Positions 43,655-51,338 of a DNA stretch of 64,000 bases are shown here, piece after piece (position 1 is the first letter of the stretch; each line of letters starts with the position of its first letter). This stretch comes from Crocinitomicaceae bacterium (GTDB lineage: Bacteria; Bacteroidota; Bacteroidia; Flavobacteriales_D; Crocinitomicaceae): contig JAHEMJ010000012.1 of NCBI GenBank assembly GCA_024643725.1, positions 186,001-250,000 on the forward strand, given 5' to 3'. The position numbers were made by a program, and so were the translations under genes. Under the pieces are notes generated by a model, which was not told where the DNA came from, ran no database searches, and was given only the letters and a program-made list of their open reading frames with translations.

Positions 43655-44041
43655 ATGGCTATGAATAAGGAAAAAAACAGATACTCAGATGCGGATCTTG
43701 AAGAATTCAAGGAACTCATTTTACATAAATTGGCGGAAGCACATGTAGATTATAAATTGTTGGTTGGTTCGCTGTCTCACAATGACGACCACGGAACAGA
43801 TGATACGGGCAGAACTTTCAATATGATGGAGGATGGATCTGAGACCTTGTCACGAGAAGAAGTTGCTCAATTGGCAGCTCGTCAAGAAAAATTCATTCAA
43901 AGCCTTCAGGCTGCTTTGGTGCGAATTGAGAATAAAACGTACGGAATTTGCCGTGTGAATGGAACACTTATCCCAAAAGCACGTTTGCGTTTGGTGCCTC
44001 ACGCAACCATGAGTATTGACGCAAAAAATGCGCAAAAATAG
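43655..44041 (+). CDS. TraR/DksA-like protein with degenerate zinc finger
   Basis: The 128-residue protein has the DksA plan: an N-terminal helical hairpin (FKELILHKLAEAHVDYKLLVG), a loop with TFNMMEDGSETLSREEVAQLA, and a C-terminal finger segment YGICRVNGTLIPKARLRLVPHAT. A canonical finger has four Cys; here only one remains (Cys in YGIC), as in the flavobacterial TraR/DksA group, so zinc binding is doubtful. It may still act at the RNA polymerase secondary channel. Its stop overlaps the GTG start of lspA by one base. Confidence 0.85.
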   Translation: MAMNKEKNRYSDADLEEFKELILHKLAEAHVDYKLLVGSLSHNDDHGTDDTGRTFNMMEDGSETLSREEVAQLAARQEKFIQSLQAALVRIENKTYGICRVNGTLIPKARLRLVPHATMSIDAKNAQK

Positions 44042-44709
44042 TGAGGAAAAAACTGACGATTGTTTTCGTAGTAGTTCTGTTGTTGTTGATTTTGGATCAA
44101 CTCATCAAGATTTACATTAAATCAAGTTTTGAACCTGGGCAAACCAATGCACTTTTCGGAGATTGGTTTTTGTTGCATTACATTGAGAATCCGGGTATGG
44201 CCTTTGGGACCACCTTTGGCACTGGTATTTGGCACAAACTTGCGTTGAGTATTTTTCGGTTCATTGCTATTGGATTTCTGATCTATTACCTTGTAAAACA
44301 AGCGAAGAAAAACACTTCTTTAGAGTTCTTATTGGTCTTTGGGTTGATTCTCGCAGGTGCGGCGGGAAATTTGATTGATTCTATGTTTTACGATTTCTTT
44401 TTCCCTTTAAATCCATGTGATTCGTTCAATCAAATGCCGGGTTCGGGCATTAAGGCTGTTTGTTCGGACTACGGTTTTAACTATCCGGTGGAACTACGTC
44501 ACCAAGGATTTATGTTAGGAAGTGTGGTGGATATGTTTCAATTTAATGTCAATTGGCCACAATGGGTGCCTGTATTAGGTGGACAACAAATTTTTCCAGC
44601 TATTTGGAATTTGGCAGATGCATGCATTTCAACGGGAGTTATCCTCATTCTCATTCGTCAACGCACCTATTTCCCAAAGAAAAAACAAGCAGAGGAAACC
44701 ACTGTTTAG
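44041..44709 (+). CDS. lspA: Lipoprotein signal peptidase (signal peptidase II)
   Basis: The 222-residue membrane protein starts at a GTG that overlaps the preceding stop. It has four membrane helices and the catalytic aspartates in AGAAGNLIDSMFYD and NLADACISTG, and ENPGMAFG near the first. A loop of about 40 residues, with NPCDSFNQMPGSGIKAVCSD, is inserted between the two active-site motifs and makes it longer than enterobacterial LspA (about 165). It cleaves prolipoproteins at the lipid-modified Cys; several such substrates are encoded in this window. Its last bases overlap the DUF5686 gene by 4 bp, tail to tail. Confidence 0.94.
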   Translation: MRKKLTIVFVVVLLLLILDQLIKIYIKSSFEPGQTNALFGDWFLLHYIENPGMAFGTTFGTGIWHKLALSIFRFIAIGFLIYYLVKQAKKNTSLEFLLVFGLILAGAAGNLIDSMFYDFFFPLNPCDSFNQMPGSGIKAVCSDYGFNYPVELRHQGFMLGSVVDMFQFNVNWPQWVPVLGGQQIFPAIWNLADACISTGVILILIRQRTYFPKKKQAEETTV

Positions 44710-47183
44710 AAATTCCACTTCATGTTTCGGTCGTCCAAAATGGCGAAGGACACTTTCCAATTGAAGGTTGGTTTGATGTGATTTCCATCGGAAATAACAC
44801 CGTAAATCCCTACGCGAAGACGTCTTCTTGACATTTTAAAGTTGCGTTCGAGTCCACCAAGAACTTCGTAATGTTGCCAGTTGTGTTCCAAAATGTACAT
44901 CGCTCCTGCACCAGCAACAAGTCCAATTCTCGTTTTCTTGAAGTACGGGATTTTGTTTAATATGGCACCGTTGTCGTGATGCACAACGTGGGCTTGAAAA
45001 ACATAGTTTGTAGTGGGTAAAGTTGTGTCTAATCCTTGAAACGAATAGAGTGGATTGGAAAACCAAATGGGATCACTTCTACGTTGGTACTTGTAGTCTG
45101 GATTATACAGGTGTCGAGCGCTCAAGAATTTCCCAACTGAAATGCGGTAATTCATGGTTCCAAGAGTGGAAATTTTAAACGATTGCATGGCGTCGAATTG
45201 CAAGTATTCATGATCGACATCACTGCCAAATAATTTTGGAATTCCGCGTTCGTAATTCACGCTAAATGTTGGCCATGCGGAACCTAATACCACTTTTTTA
45301 TGTGGTTCTCTCATGTATTTTTGCTTAGGAGTATAGCTGAATCCTAAATAACCAATAAGTGCTTGATACGGCTGAAACGCGGTCGGATCATTATTCGGAA
45401 TGATGTTGTCAATCGCGTTTAAAAATTGAAAGTCACTTAAACTTCGTCGTTCGCTAAATCCTAACGAAGAGTAGGCGTAGAAACCATTGAATAGTTCGTA
45501 GTCGCAGGACAAGGTCATTTTTGTGGCTTCAATGAAATTGTCGCGTTTGTAAATTTGTGTGATGGCGTCATAACCACGAATGACATCAAAATCATGGTTG
45601 ATTGCGAAACGAACAAATCCAAAATGAAATGGATCGAACCGATAGCGCCACCAAGTATCTCCTTTGATGTCCTTGTTTAAAAATCCATAGGAAATGCGCG
45701 AATAGGATTCCAACGATCGCTCATCTTTCCATTTTTTAAAGTAGTCGAAACTTGGATTCAAGCGTGGACCACCAATCCCAAAAGGCTGAATGAGTGTTGC
45801 TGCGGAACCTAAACTCCATTGATATTTGAGGTCTCTGTTGCGGTGATCGACACCAAACCACAAAATTTTAAGTGCCGTTATTTTATTGAAAACAGCATCG
45901 ACCGAATCCAAGTATTCCTTACGATTGTAGTAATCCCTTATGCTATCCTTGATGATGATAAAGCGTTGTTCTTCCGGACTTAAACTTGTTTGACGCGCAG
46001 TTGACCAATAACTAGAATCACGTTCATAGGCATCTTGCGTGGTGACGGCTACTTCCGTGTTAAAAAACTTCTTGCCAAAATTCGGATCAAAATTGTAATT
46101 GTTAAAGGTTGCAGTGGTTTGACAAACCGATGTTTCATTCTTGTATTTTACACCGTAGTTGAGGATTTGTTTGTCCAATACACACAGGGTGTCGCCAACA
46201 ATCGAATACGTTTGCTCAATTTGAAAATGATCGTAAATCAACAAGTTACCTTTATTCATGGTTAATTGCAGTTTTTGAATCAAAAACAAAGAGTCAATCA
46301 CATAGATGTATCCTTCTAAAGTGGTGGTAGCGGTGTTTCGTGGAATGATTTTAATCTTACAAATGGTTAAGCCATTTTCCTCATAGGTTTCTTCTAAACG
46401 ATATTTGTAAGACAGAATACCAGGGACAGAAATCGGCGAGCTCACTGGGGTTTGATGTAAATCATCCAAATGCAAGAGATTCTCAAAGAAGTTGAAATTG
46501 GATTTTACGGTAGTCGTGTAATACAAGGATTGAGCAGTTCCATGCAATGAATATGCGTTTCGAATTTCTTTGACTTTATTTCCGGGGGCGTAATTCCGGG
46601 ACAATTGCACTTCGAGTAAATTCATGTTATCGACCCAAGCAGGCGCTTTCGGAAGTGACGATTCGAGTGGGTCCGCATCTTTCGGATTTTCATCCGCTTT
46701 TTCTTCTTTTTTCTTCGGGGTTTTTTCTTTGATGTCTCTGTTTTCAGTTGCTTTGATATAGACATCAACAGAATGTGGATAGTTCCATGGATTCATTTGG
46801 TCGCGTTTTTCGACCACTTTCAACATGATTTCACGTCCAACATTCGTTCGTTTCGTGTTGATGACAACTTCGTGGTAATCCTGCGCTTTTTCTGGAAAAA
46901 GCTGCACGTCTCGTTGTAAATCAATGTTACTGATGGAAACATAGGTTTCGCGGTCTTGGAATCCAGTAGCGGTAACGACCAAGAAATATTCACCTGGCAT
47001 CAGCGAAAGTTCGAATTTTCCTTCCGAGTTGGCTACCGTACGTTGATCTGCTGTGTTTTTAACGAAAATCGTTGCAAAAGGAATCGGTGCTTTTCGCTCA
47101 TCAAAAACTGTCCCCCGAACGAAGTTCTGTGCGGAAAGTGTACAGGCAAGAAAGAGGCTCACGAAAAGCAGAAGTGATTTCAT
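44706..47183 (-). CDS. DUF5686 family outer-membrane protein with carboxypeptidase-regulatory domain
   Basis: Starting at the ATG at 47183 (825 aa) gives a signal peptide (LLFVSLFLACTLSAQ) and a CarboxypepD_reg-like domain at about 20-105 (FVRGTVFDERKAPIPFATIFV, GEYFLVVTATGF). A charged linker (TPKKKEEKADENPKD) follows, and then the DUF5686 body, ending with aromatic strands (RRRLRVGIYGVIS, WKVSFAILD) like an outer-membrane barrel. Function unknown. It is the last gene of the coaX operon and may have its own promoter at 47218-47225. The five extra codons of the ORF track are not needed. Confidence 0.85.
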   Translation of the reverse strand: MKSLLLFVSLFLACTLSAQNFVRGTVFDERKAPIPFATIFVKNTADQRTVANSEGKFELSLMPGEYFLVVTATGFQDRETYVSISNIDLQRDVQLFPEKAQDYHEVVINTKRTNVGREIMLKVVEKRDQMNPWNYPHSVDVYIKATENRDIKEKTPKKKEEKADENPKDADPLESSLPKAPAWVDNMNLLEVQLSRNYAPGNKVKEIRNAYSLHGTAQSLYYTTTVKSNFNFFENLLHLDDLHQTPVSSPISVPGILSYKYRLEETYEENGLTICKIKIIPRNTATTTLEGYIYVIDSLFLIQKLQLTMNKGNLLIYDHFQIEQTYSIVGDTLCVLDKQILNYGVKYKNETSVCQTTATFNNYNFDPNFGKKFFNTEVAVTTQDAYERDSSYWSTARQTSLSPEEQRFIIIKDSIRDYYNRKEYLDSVDAVFNKITALKILWFGVDHRNRDLKYQWSLGSAATLIQPFGIGGPRLNPSFDYFKKWKDERSLESYSRISYGFLNKDIKGDTWWRYRFDPFHFGFVRFAINHDFDVIRGYDAITQIYKRDNFIEATKMTLSCDYELFNGFYAYSSLGFSERRSLSDFQFLNAIDNIIPNNDPTAFQPYQALIGYLGFSYTPKQKYMREPHKKVVLGSAWPTFSVNYERGIPKLFGSDVDHEYLQFDAMQSFKISTLGTMNYRISVGKFLSARHLYNPDYKYQRRSDPIWFSNPLYSFQGLDTTLPTTNYVFQAHVVHHDNGAILNKIPYFKKTRIGLVAGAGAMYILEHNWQHYEVLGGLERNFKMSRRRLRVGIYGVISDGNHIKPTFNWKVSFAILDDRNMKWNF

Positions 47184-47217
47184 ATGGATATAAGACAACT
47201 AAAAGCCAGTTTTGTTA

Positions 47218-47225
47218 CAAAAATA
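47218..47225 (-). promoter_or_regulatory. Internal -7 element before the DUF5686 gene
   Basis: TATTTTTG on the reverse strand matches TAnnTTTG and ends 34 nt before the ATG at 47183, in the gap after the 76-aa membrane protein gene. Confidence 0.4.
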
Positions 47226-47231
47226 CAACAA

Positions 47232-47462
47232 CTATTCGGCCTCATTGTTGTTCGCTTGATCCTTCATGAATTGCGTATGATTGCCCATTCTTTTCATCAT
47301 CCAGCGTTTCACAAAGAAAGTAGCCAATGCAACAAAAGAGAAGACATAATTGGATACGTATTTCTCAAATCCTTCTGTGATGCATAGATAGGTCACGGAA
47401 ACAAACGTTACGGTTGCAACAGCTAACCAAAAGTAACTCATGATGGTATTGTACAGTTTCAT
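47232..47462 (-). CDS. Small membrane protein, unknown function
   Basis: This 76-residue protein has two hydrophobic segments (FWLAVATVTFVSVTYLCI and YVFSFVALATFFV) followed by a positively charged and then acidic tail (RWMMKRMGNHTQ, NNNEAE). It begins one base after the lptC stop codon, which supports it as real and co-transcribed. I do not recognise a family; a role in the LPS-transport or envelope unit is only inferred from the position. Confidence 0.72.
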   Translation of the reverse strand: MKLYNTIMSYFWLAVATVTFVSVTYLCITEGFEKYVSNYVFSFVALATFFVKRWMMKRMGNHTQFMKDQANNNEAE

Positions 47463-47463
47463 A

Positions 47464-48033
47464 TTAATTTATTTCAAGTTCTTTATCAATCACGATGTGT
47501 CCAACGGGCTTGATTAATTCGTATTTACTAAAATCTTGTTTGGTTCGAATTCCTTCTCCGAAAATAGTTCCTTTGGGTGAACGGACGACGACGCTCGATT
47601 GAGAGTAAATCGAACTGTCTTTTTGATTCCAAAACAAGGCTTCAGTTTCCAAGGTTTGTTTTTTCTGATAGTTGTATAATCGAACTGAATCTTTTACCAT
47701 TAAGGTGCCTTTTGTGTAGTTGATTTCGCCGTATAACGCGGTAAGTTTGGAAACGATTTCTCCTTTTTCGTTGAAAAAATGGACTTTCAAGCTATCTTTT
47801 ATCTTGGTAATTTCTTCTTTTCCTCGAAAGGTTTCAGCGAGACTCGCAAAAATTTCAACGCGCGCATAGCCTTCATCCGAATAAATCATCTTGAGGTTTT
47901 TGGTCGTTTCGTCTGGGGAGTGAACGTCAAAACTGATGCGTTCAATGGCTTCGATGTCATTCTCACAGGAATTCATTCCTGTCCAAATGAAAAGGAGCAA
48001 TCCGATTAATCCAATTTTCTTTGTCTGAACCAC
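47464..48033 (-). CDS. lptC: LPS export ABC transporter periplasmic protein LptC (lipoprotein form)
   Basis: The 189-residue protein has a lipoprotein-like signal (LLLFIWTGMNSC) and an LptC fold: SFDVHSPDETTKNLKMIY, RVEIFASLAETFRG, TALYGEINYTKGTLMVKDSVRL and the late SSVVVRSPKGTIFGEGI. LptC links the inner-membrane LptBFG complex to the LptA bridge. Most proteobacterial LptC are membrane-anchored by a helix; here a Cys lipobox is present, as usual in Bacteroidota. It overlaps the preceding barrel gene by 28 bp. Confidence 0.87.
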   Translation of the reverse strand: MVQTKKIGLIGLLLFIWTGMNSCENDIEAIERISFDVHSPDETTKNLKMIYSDEGYARVEIFASLAETFRGKEEITKIKDSLKVHFFNEKGEIVSKLTALYGEINYTKGTLMVKDSVRLYNYQKKQTLETEALFWNQKDSSIYSQSSVVVRSPKGTIFGEGIRTKQDFSKYELIKPVGHIVIDKELEIN

Positions 48034-49346
48034 TTTTCGAAGTTGGATGGAGCCAAAATTAGGCTGATGTTTAGTCCGGCAAATTGTTCTTGAATTCCAG
48101 TGCTTTGATTGCTGGTTCTTTTTCCAAGTGTAAAGCCAAAGTTTACAGAACTCGCTGACATTTGTGCTAAAATGGGAAGTCCGAGTCCAAAAGTCACGGC
48201 AGATTCTTCGTATTGAATGCCATTTTTACTGTACGGTAACGTTTGGGAATAGAAGCCTACCCGGTAAGTGATTTTCTCAAGTCCCTTTAGGGTAGCAATG
48301 TTTTCCATCATTTTTGTTTCAGGACTAAATTGCATACCGAATGACATGCGAGAAAAGTTTGTCATACCGAAATCCGGAACAAGATCCGTAGCGTCATGAC
48401 TCATGGATCCAAATTGACTATAGGAAGCCAATAAAGTCAACTTTGGATGAAGTACACGTGTTTGTCTTCTCAGACCAGGAAGTAATATGGCATAATTAAA
48501 ACCGAGTTGCAAAGACGAAGAATTCAAAATATGAATTCGGCTTCGGCTAAATGCTAAAGTATCATAAGTTGCAAGAGTGTTAATGTTTGAAGCTGTGTAG
48601 AATTCATCCTGGTAATATCCTGAAATTTTTTGGTTCGGTAAATAAACAGCACTTAGGGAAATTAAATGATTTTCGCCAAATTTCTGCTGAAAATAAGCAC
48701 CAAGTTCATAATGAAAGGAACGAATGATCATTGAATTTCGGTTCAATCCGCCTTGATTGCTTCCAGGGGCAATTAGTAATGATTGACGCTCATTGGCGAT
48801 GGTTCCAAATAAATAGGAAGCATTCCCACCGATGGATAGTTTCGTTTTTGGACGATAAACAAGGCCATATGAATATCCCATGAAAAGGTCTTGAATGGCA
48901 CCAGTGCCTTTATAGATGTATTTTAATGAGTCAAATCCTGTATAAGATTTGTCGATAATGGTGTATCCGCGAGAAGAGAATGGTTTCAATCCAAAGGCAA
49001 AACCCATTTGTTTTTTAATGCGCATCCCAATCGCAATATGATCTAACATGCCGGAAAAGGCAACCTGAGTCTTCGTTTGTTCTGAGTAGCTAGATAAGCG
49101 AGACTGAATTCCGTATGAATAGAGTGTATTTCCTTTTGATAGGGTATTGTATGTGGAGGGATTATAGAAATTTAAAACTGTCGAGTCAAAAATATTGATG
49201 GTGTTTTTTCCAAGGGCATCAAAAATCCCATGATTTCGAGCGGAACTTTCACCGAGTCCGTAGAAAGAGGCAGGCTCGTTTGTCGTGGACTGCGACCAAG
49301 TTAAAATACTCAAGAAAAGTAAAAGGAAACTAAATAGAATCTTCAT
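48006..49346 (-). CDS. Outer-membrane beta-barrel protein, FadL/porin-like, unknown function
   Basis: The 446-residue protein has a signal peptide (LFSFLLLFLSILTWSQ), an N-terminal SFYGLGESSARNHG segment like that at the start of FadL-type barrels, and alternating strands rich in Tyr and Phe (KQMGFAFGLKPFSSRGY, FGLVYRPKTKLSIGGNASYLFG). It ends with ISLILAPSNFEKWFRQRKLD, not a classical C-terminal strand. It overlaps coaX by 17 bp and lptC by 28 bp, so this barrel is translated between CoA synthesis and LPS export genes, an arrangement that recurs in Flavobacteriia by my recollection. Confidence 0.78.
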   Translation of the reverse strand: MKILFSFLLLFLSILTWSQSTTNEPASFYGLGESSARNHGIFDALGKNTINIFDSTVLNFYNPSTYNTLSKGNTLYSYGIQSRLSSYSEQTKTQVAFSGMLDHIAIGMRIKKQMGFAFGLKPFSSRGYTIIDKSYTGFDSLKYIYKGTGAIQDLFMGYSYGLVYRPKTKLSIGGNASYLFGTIANERQSLLIAPGSNQGGLNRNSMIIRSFHYELGAYFQQKFGENHLISLSAVYLPNQKISGYYQDEFYTASNINTLATYDTLAFSRSRIHILNSSSLQLGFNYAILLPGLRRQTRVLHPKLTLLASYSQFGSMSHDATDLVPDFGMTNFSRMSFGMQFSPETKMMENIATLKGLEKITYRVGFYSQTLPYSKNGIQYEESAVTFGLGLPILAQMSASSVNFGFTLGKRTSNQSTGIQEQFAGLNISLILAPSNFEKWFRQRKLD

Positions 49347-50058
49347 TCAGACGGTAAATTTCTAGAATTCCTTCTAGGGTTAAATGTTCAAGTGCAAAGA
49401 TGTTACTTTTTTGGCCGAAATCAAAATATCGGGCATCTCCACCGGTAAGATAGATCATTAAATTTGGGTAGCTCTTTTCGTAACGCGCTATCAGTTGCTC
49501 AATTTCAGAAGTCCATCCATGAAAAACACCACTTTCAATTGATTCTTGTGTACTTTTTCCAATGAAGGAAGCGTTTACATTGGTCCGAATAAAAGGCAGC
49601 TTAGCCGTGAAAGATTGAAGTGCTTTTGCTCGCATGTTTAATCCCGGGGAAATTGATCCACCTTCATAGTTTTGGTCTGCATCCACAAAGTCAAATTTGA
49701 TGCAAGTACCTAAATCGACAATGAGCTTTGGATGTCCAGCTTCTTTATTCACAATCCCAGCAACGTTGCATAAGCGATCAATTCCAAGAGTTTCAGGTGT
49801 GAGATAGTTCATTTTAAACGGAAGTTTCAATGCTGAATGGATGTAAACGACCTTCGTAAAAAAATCTTCAAGCTGAGTTCGCCATCCTTCTTCAATGACA
49901 GACGAAACGATAACAGGATAGTTACTATTCAGTTGATTCCATGGAAAGTCATTCAGAGCGAAGCGTTTAATTTCGGATAATTGTCCATTAATTACTTCGC
50001 ATAATTTCACCTGGGTGTTACCGGCGTCAAGTAAATAGGCACATTTCTCATTGGACAT
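49330..50058 (-). CDS. coaX: Type III pantothenate kinase
   Basis: The 242-residue ASKHA-fold kinase has the phosphate motif LLDAGNTQVKL near the start, TPETLGIDRLCNVAG, VDLGTCIKFDFVD, GGSISPGLNMRAKAL and LTGGDARYF. It phosphorylates pantothenate, the first step of CoA synthesis, and is not inhibited by CoA in this family. Size is right. It heads a five-gene unit with two envelope proteins and lptC, and its -7 element lies 4 nt before the ATG, so the transcript is predicted to be leaderless. Confidence 0.94.
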   Translation of the reverse strand: MSNEKCAYLLDAGNTQVKLCEVINGQLSEIKRFALNDFPWNQLNSNYPVIVSSVIEEGWRTQLEDFFTKVVYIHSALKLPFKMNYLTPETLGIDRLCNVAGIVNKEAGHPKLIVDLGTCIKFDFVDADQNYEGGSISPGLNMRAKALQSFTAKLPFIRTNVNASFIGKSTQESIESGVFHGWTSEIEQLIARYEKSYPNLMIYLTGGDARYFDFGQKSNIFALEHLTLEGILEIYRLNEDSI

Positions 50059-50062
50059 AAAA

Positions 50063-50070
50063 CAAAGTTA
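50063..50070 (-). promoter_or_regulatory. -7 element of the coaX operon, 4 nt before ATG
   Basis: TAACTTTG on the reverse strand, then TTTT and ATG at 50058. A full -7 match that predicts a leaderless mRNA. Confidence 0.5.
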
Positions 50071-50099
50071 AGCACCTTTCAAAGAAATTTACCTTAGTT

Positions 50100-50132
50100 T
50101 TTGAATAGAAATAAAAAAAAGTATTAAATTTG
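50100..50132 (+). promoter_or_regulatory. Promoter of tRNA-Phe
   Basis: TTTG (50100-50103), 21 nt, TAAATTTG (50125-50132), both full matches. The -7 box ends 14 nt before the mature tRNA. Confidence 0.7.
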
Positions 50133-50146
50133 CCCCACCAATAGCT

Positions 50147-50219
50147 GGTGCCTTAGCTCAGTTGGTAGAGCAAAGGACTGAAAATCCTTGTGTCCCTGGT
50201 TCGATTCCTGGAGGCACCA
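50147..50219 (+). tRNA. tRNA-Phe (anticodon GAA)
   Basis: A full cloverleaf of 73 nt: acceptor stem GGTGCCT/AGGCACC, D arm GCTC/GAGC, anticodon arm AAGGA-CTGAAAA-TCCTT with GAA anticodon, and T arm CCTGG-TTCGATT-CCTGG. The discriminator base A is followed by CTA, so the CCA end is not encoded and must be added by the CCA enzyme. It is alone, with its own promoter and a terminator 5 bp downstream. Confidence 0.96.
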
Positions 50220-50224
50220 CTAGC

Positions 50225-50257
50225 AAAAGCCTTGACGTGTTCGTCAGGGCTTTTTTT
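50225..50257 (+). terminator. Intrinsic terminator after tRNA-Phe
   Basis: AAAAGCC-TT-GACG around a TGTT loop pairs with CGTC-AG-GGCTTTT (internal mismatch of two) and is followed by seven T. Confidence 0.82.
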
Positions 50258-50261
50258 ATGA

Positions 50262-50630
50262 TTAATTTTTTAATAAGAACGTTGTTTCGCCTTCTTCACC
50301 ACGCCCGACCACCAATTTTCTTGGGTATACGCGAAATCCAAAATCCGAACCATCTTCGGGATTCATGCCAAAAATATCAGCAAAATTACCATAAGCATCT
50401 ATGGAACAATTAACAAAATAAAAGATGGCGCCATTTTTATTACGAACTTTAATACCATAAGTATTGTAGATGGATAAATAACCATAACTTACTTCTAGTC
50501 CATTTTCAGCGTTCTGAAATGTTTTTTGATCCATGTAAGAAATGACACTTGACTCATCTTCAAATAGCGCCTGTGCATGGACAGAATTAAATGAAAACAA
50601 AATGAATGCAATGATAAAATGTGGTTTCAT
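50262..50630 (-). CDS. Small exported protein, unknown function
   Basis: Starting at the ATG at 50630 gives 122 residues with signal peptide (FIIAFILFSFNSVHAQ); the 59 extra codons of the ORF track are out of style and overlap the divergent gene. The mature part carries beta-like strands (NGLEVSYGYLSIYNTYGI, GAIFYFVNCSIDAYGNF) and no known domain. It is convergent with tRNA-Phe and divergent from the coiled-coil lipoprotein gene, with its own short upstream region. Confidence 0.72.
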   Translation of the reverse strand: MKPHFIIAFILFSFNSVHAQALFEDESSVISYMDQKTFQNAENGLEVSYGYLSIYNTYGIKVRNKNGAIFYFVNCSIDAYGNFADIFGMNPEDGSDFGFRVYPRKLVVGRGEEGETTFLLKN

Positions 50631-50708
50631 GAGCGGATAATTGAGCTTAATTTTATAAATGTAAGATTTTATTGAAGAAAATAGAATTCTTCTTTTTTCA
50701 GGAATACT

Positions 50709-50716
50709 TAAATTCG
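50709..50716 (+). promoter_or_regulatory. -7 element (TTCG variant) for the coiled-coil lipoprotein
   Basis: TAAATTCG ends 19 nt before the ATG at 50736; a TTG at 50682-50684 is 24 nt upstream, slightly outside the normal spacer. Confidence 0.4.
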
Positions 50717-50735
50717 ACGTCTCAAAACAACAATT

Positions 50736-51338
50736 ATGACTCGTTATTGCATTTTTCTGACCATTGTTATTCTTGCATTGACTTCCTCTTGTACCAATTC
50801 CACTCATGACAAACAGTTAACCGCTGTCTCTTCATTAATGGAAAAAAGAGATTCTCTCGAAAAAGTATACCTTGCTAATGAATTCGATTCGTTGAATTTT
50901 TGGCGCTTGGAAGCAGCGAACATCGAAATTACGATAAAGCGAAATTATGTCGCGAATACAATTGACAACAAACTTTCAGTAAAAATGAATCGCTTTAAGT
51001 CCATGCAAGAAATCATTGATGCCGAAAGTGAATTAGGGGGAGGAGAAGAGCATGAAGAGGAAGAAAAGGAAATGACCTTGGGACGAAGAATCATGCTTTT
51101 GAATACTCAATTCAAAAAAGTTAAAATGAGCCTAGCGAACCTTCATTCGGATGTCGAAAATAACATCTTGGATGAAGCGAAGGTTAAATCCTACATTCAA
51201 ACGGAAAACACGAAAGTGAAACGAATTGAAAATCAATTGACACAATACCTTTTCGTTAAAAACACAGAACTGAAAGAATACATAAAGTTGTGCAAGGACT
51301 TGCGTGTTTTTGCTGACTCAATTTCCAAAAAGTCCTAA
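50736..51338 (+). CDS. Lipoprotein with coiled-coil region, unknown function
   Basis: The 200-residue protein has a lipoprotein signal (IVILALTSSC) and a mature part that is almost wholly helical and charged (SLMEKRDSLEKVYLANEFD, GGGEEHEEEEKEMTLG, LANLHSDVENNILDEAKV), most likely a coiled coil anchored in a membrane. No family was recognised. Its stop overlaps the stop region of the convergent PKD-repeat gene by 4 bp. Confidence 0.75.
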   Translation: MTRYCIFLTIVILALTSSCTNSTHDKQLTAVSSLMEKRDSLEKVYLANEFDSLNFWRLEAANIEITIKRNYVANTIDNKLSVKMNRFKSMQEIIDAESELGGGEEHEEEEKEMTLGRRIMLLNTQFKKVKMSLANLHSDVENNILDEAKVKSYIQTENTKVKRIENQLTQYLFVKNTELKEYIKLCKDLRVFADSISKKS

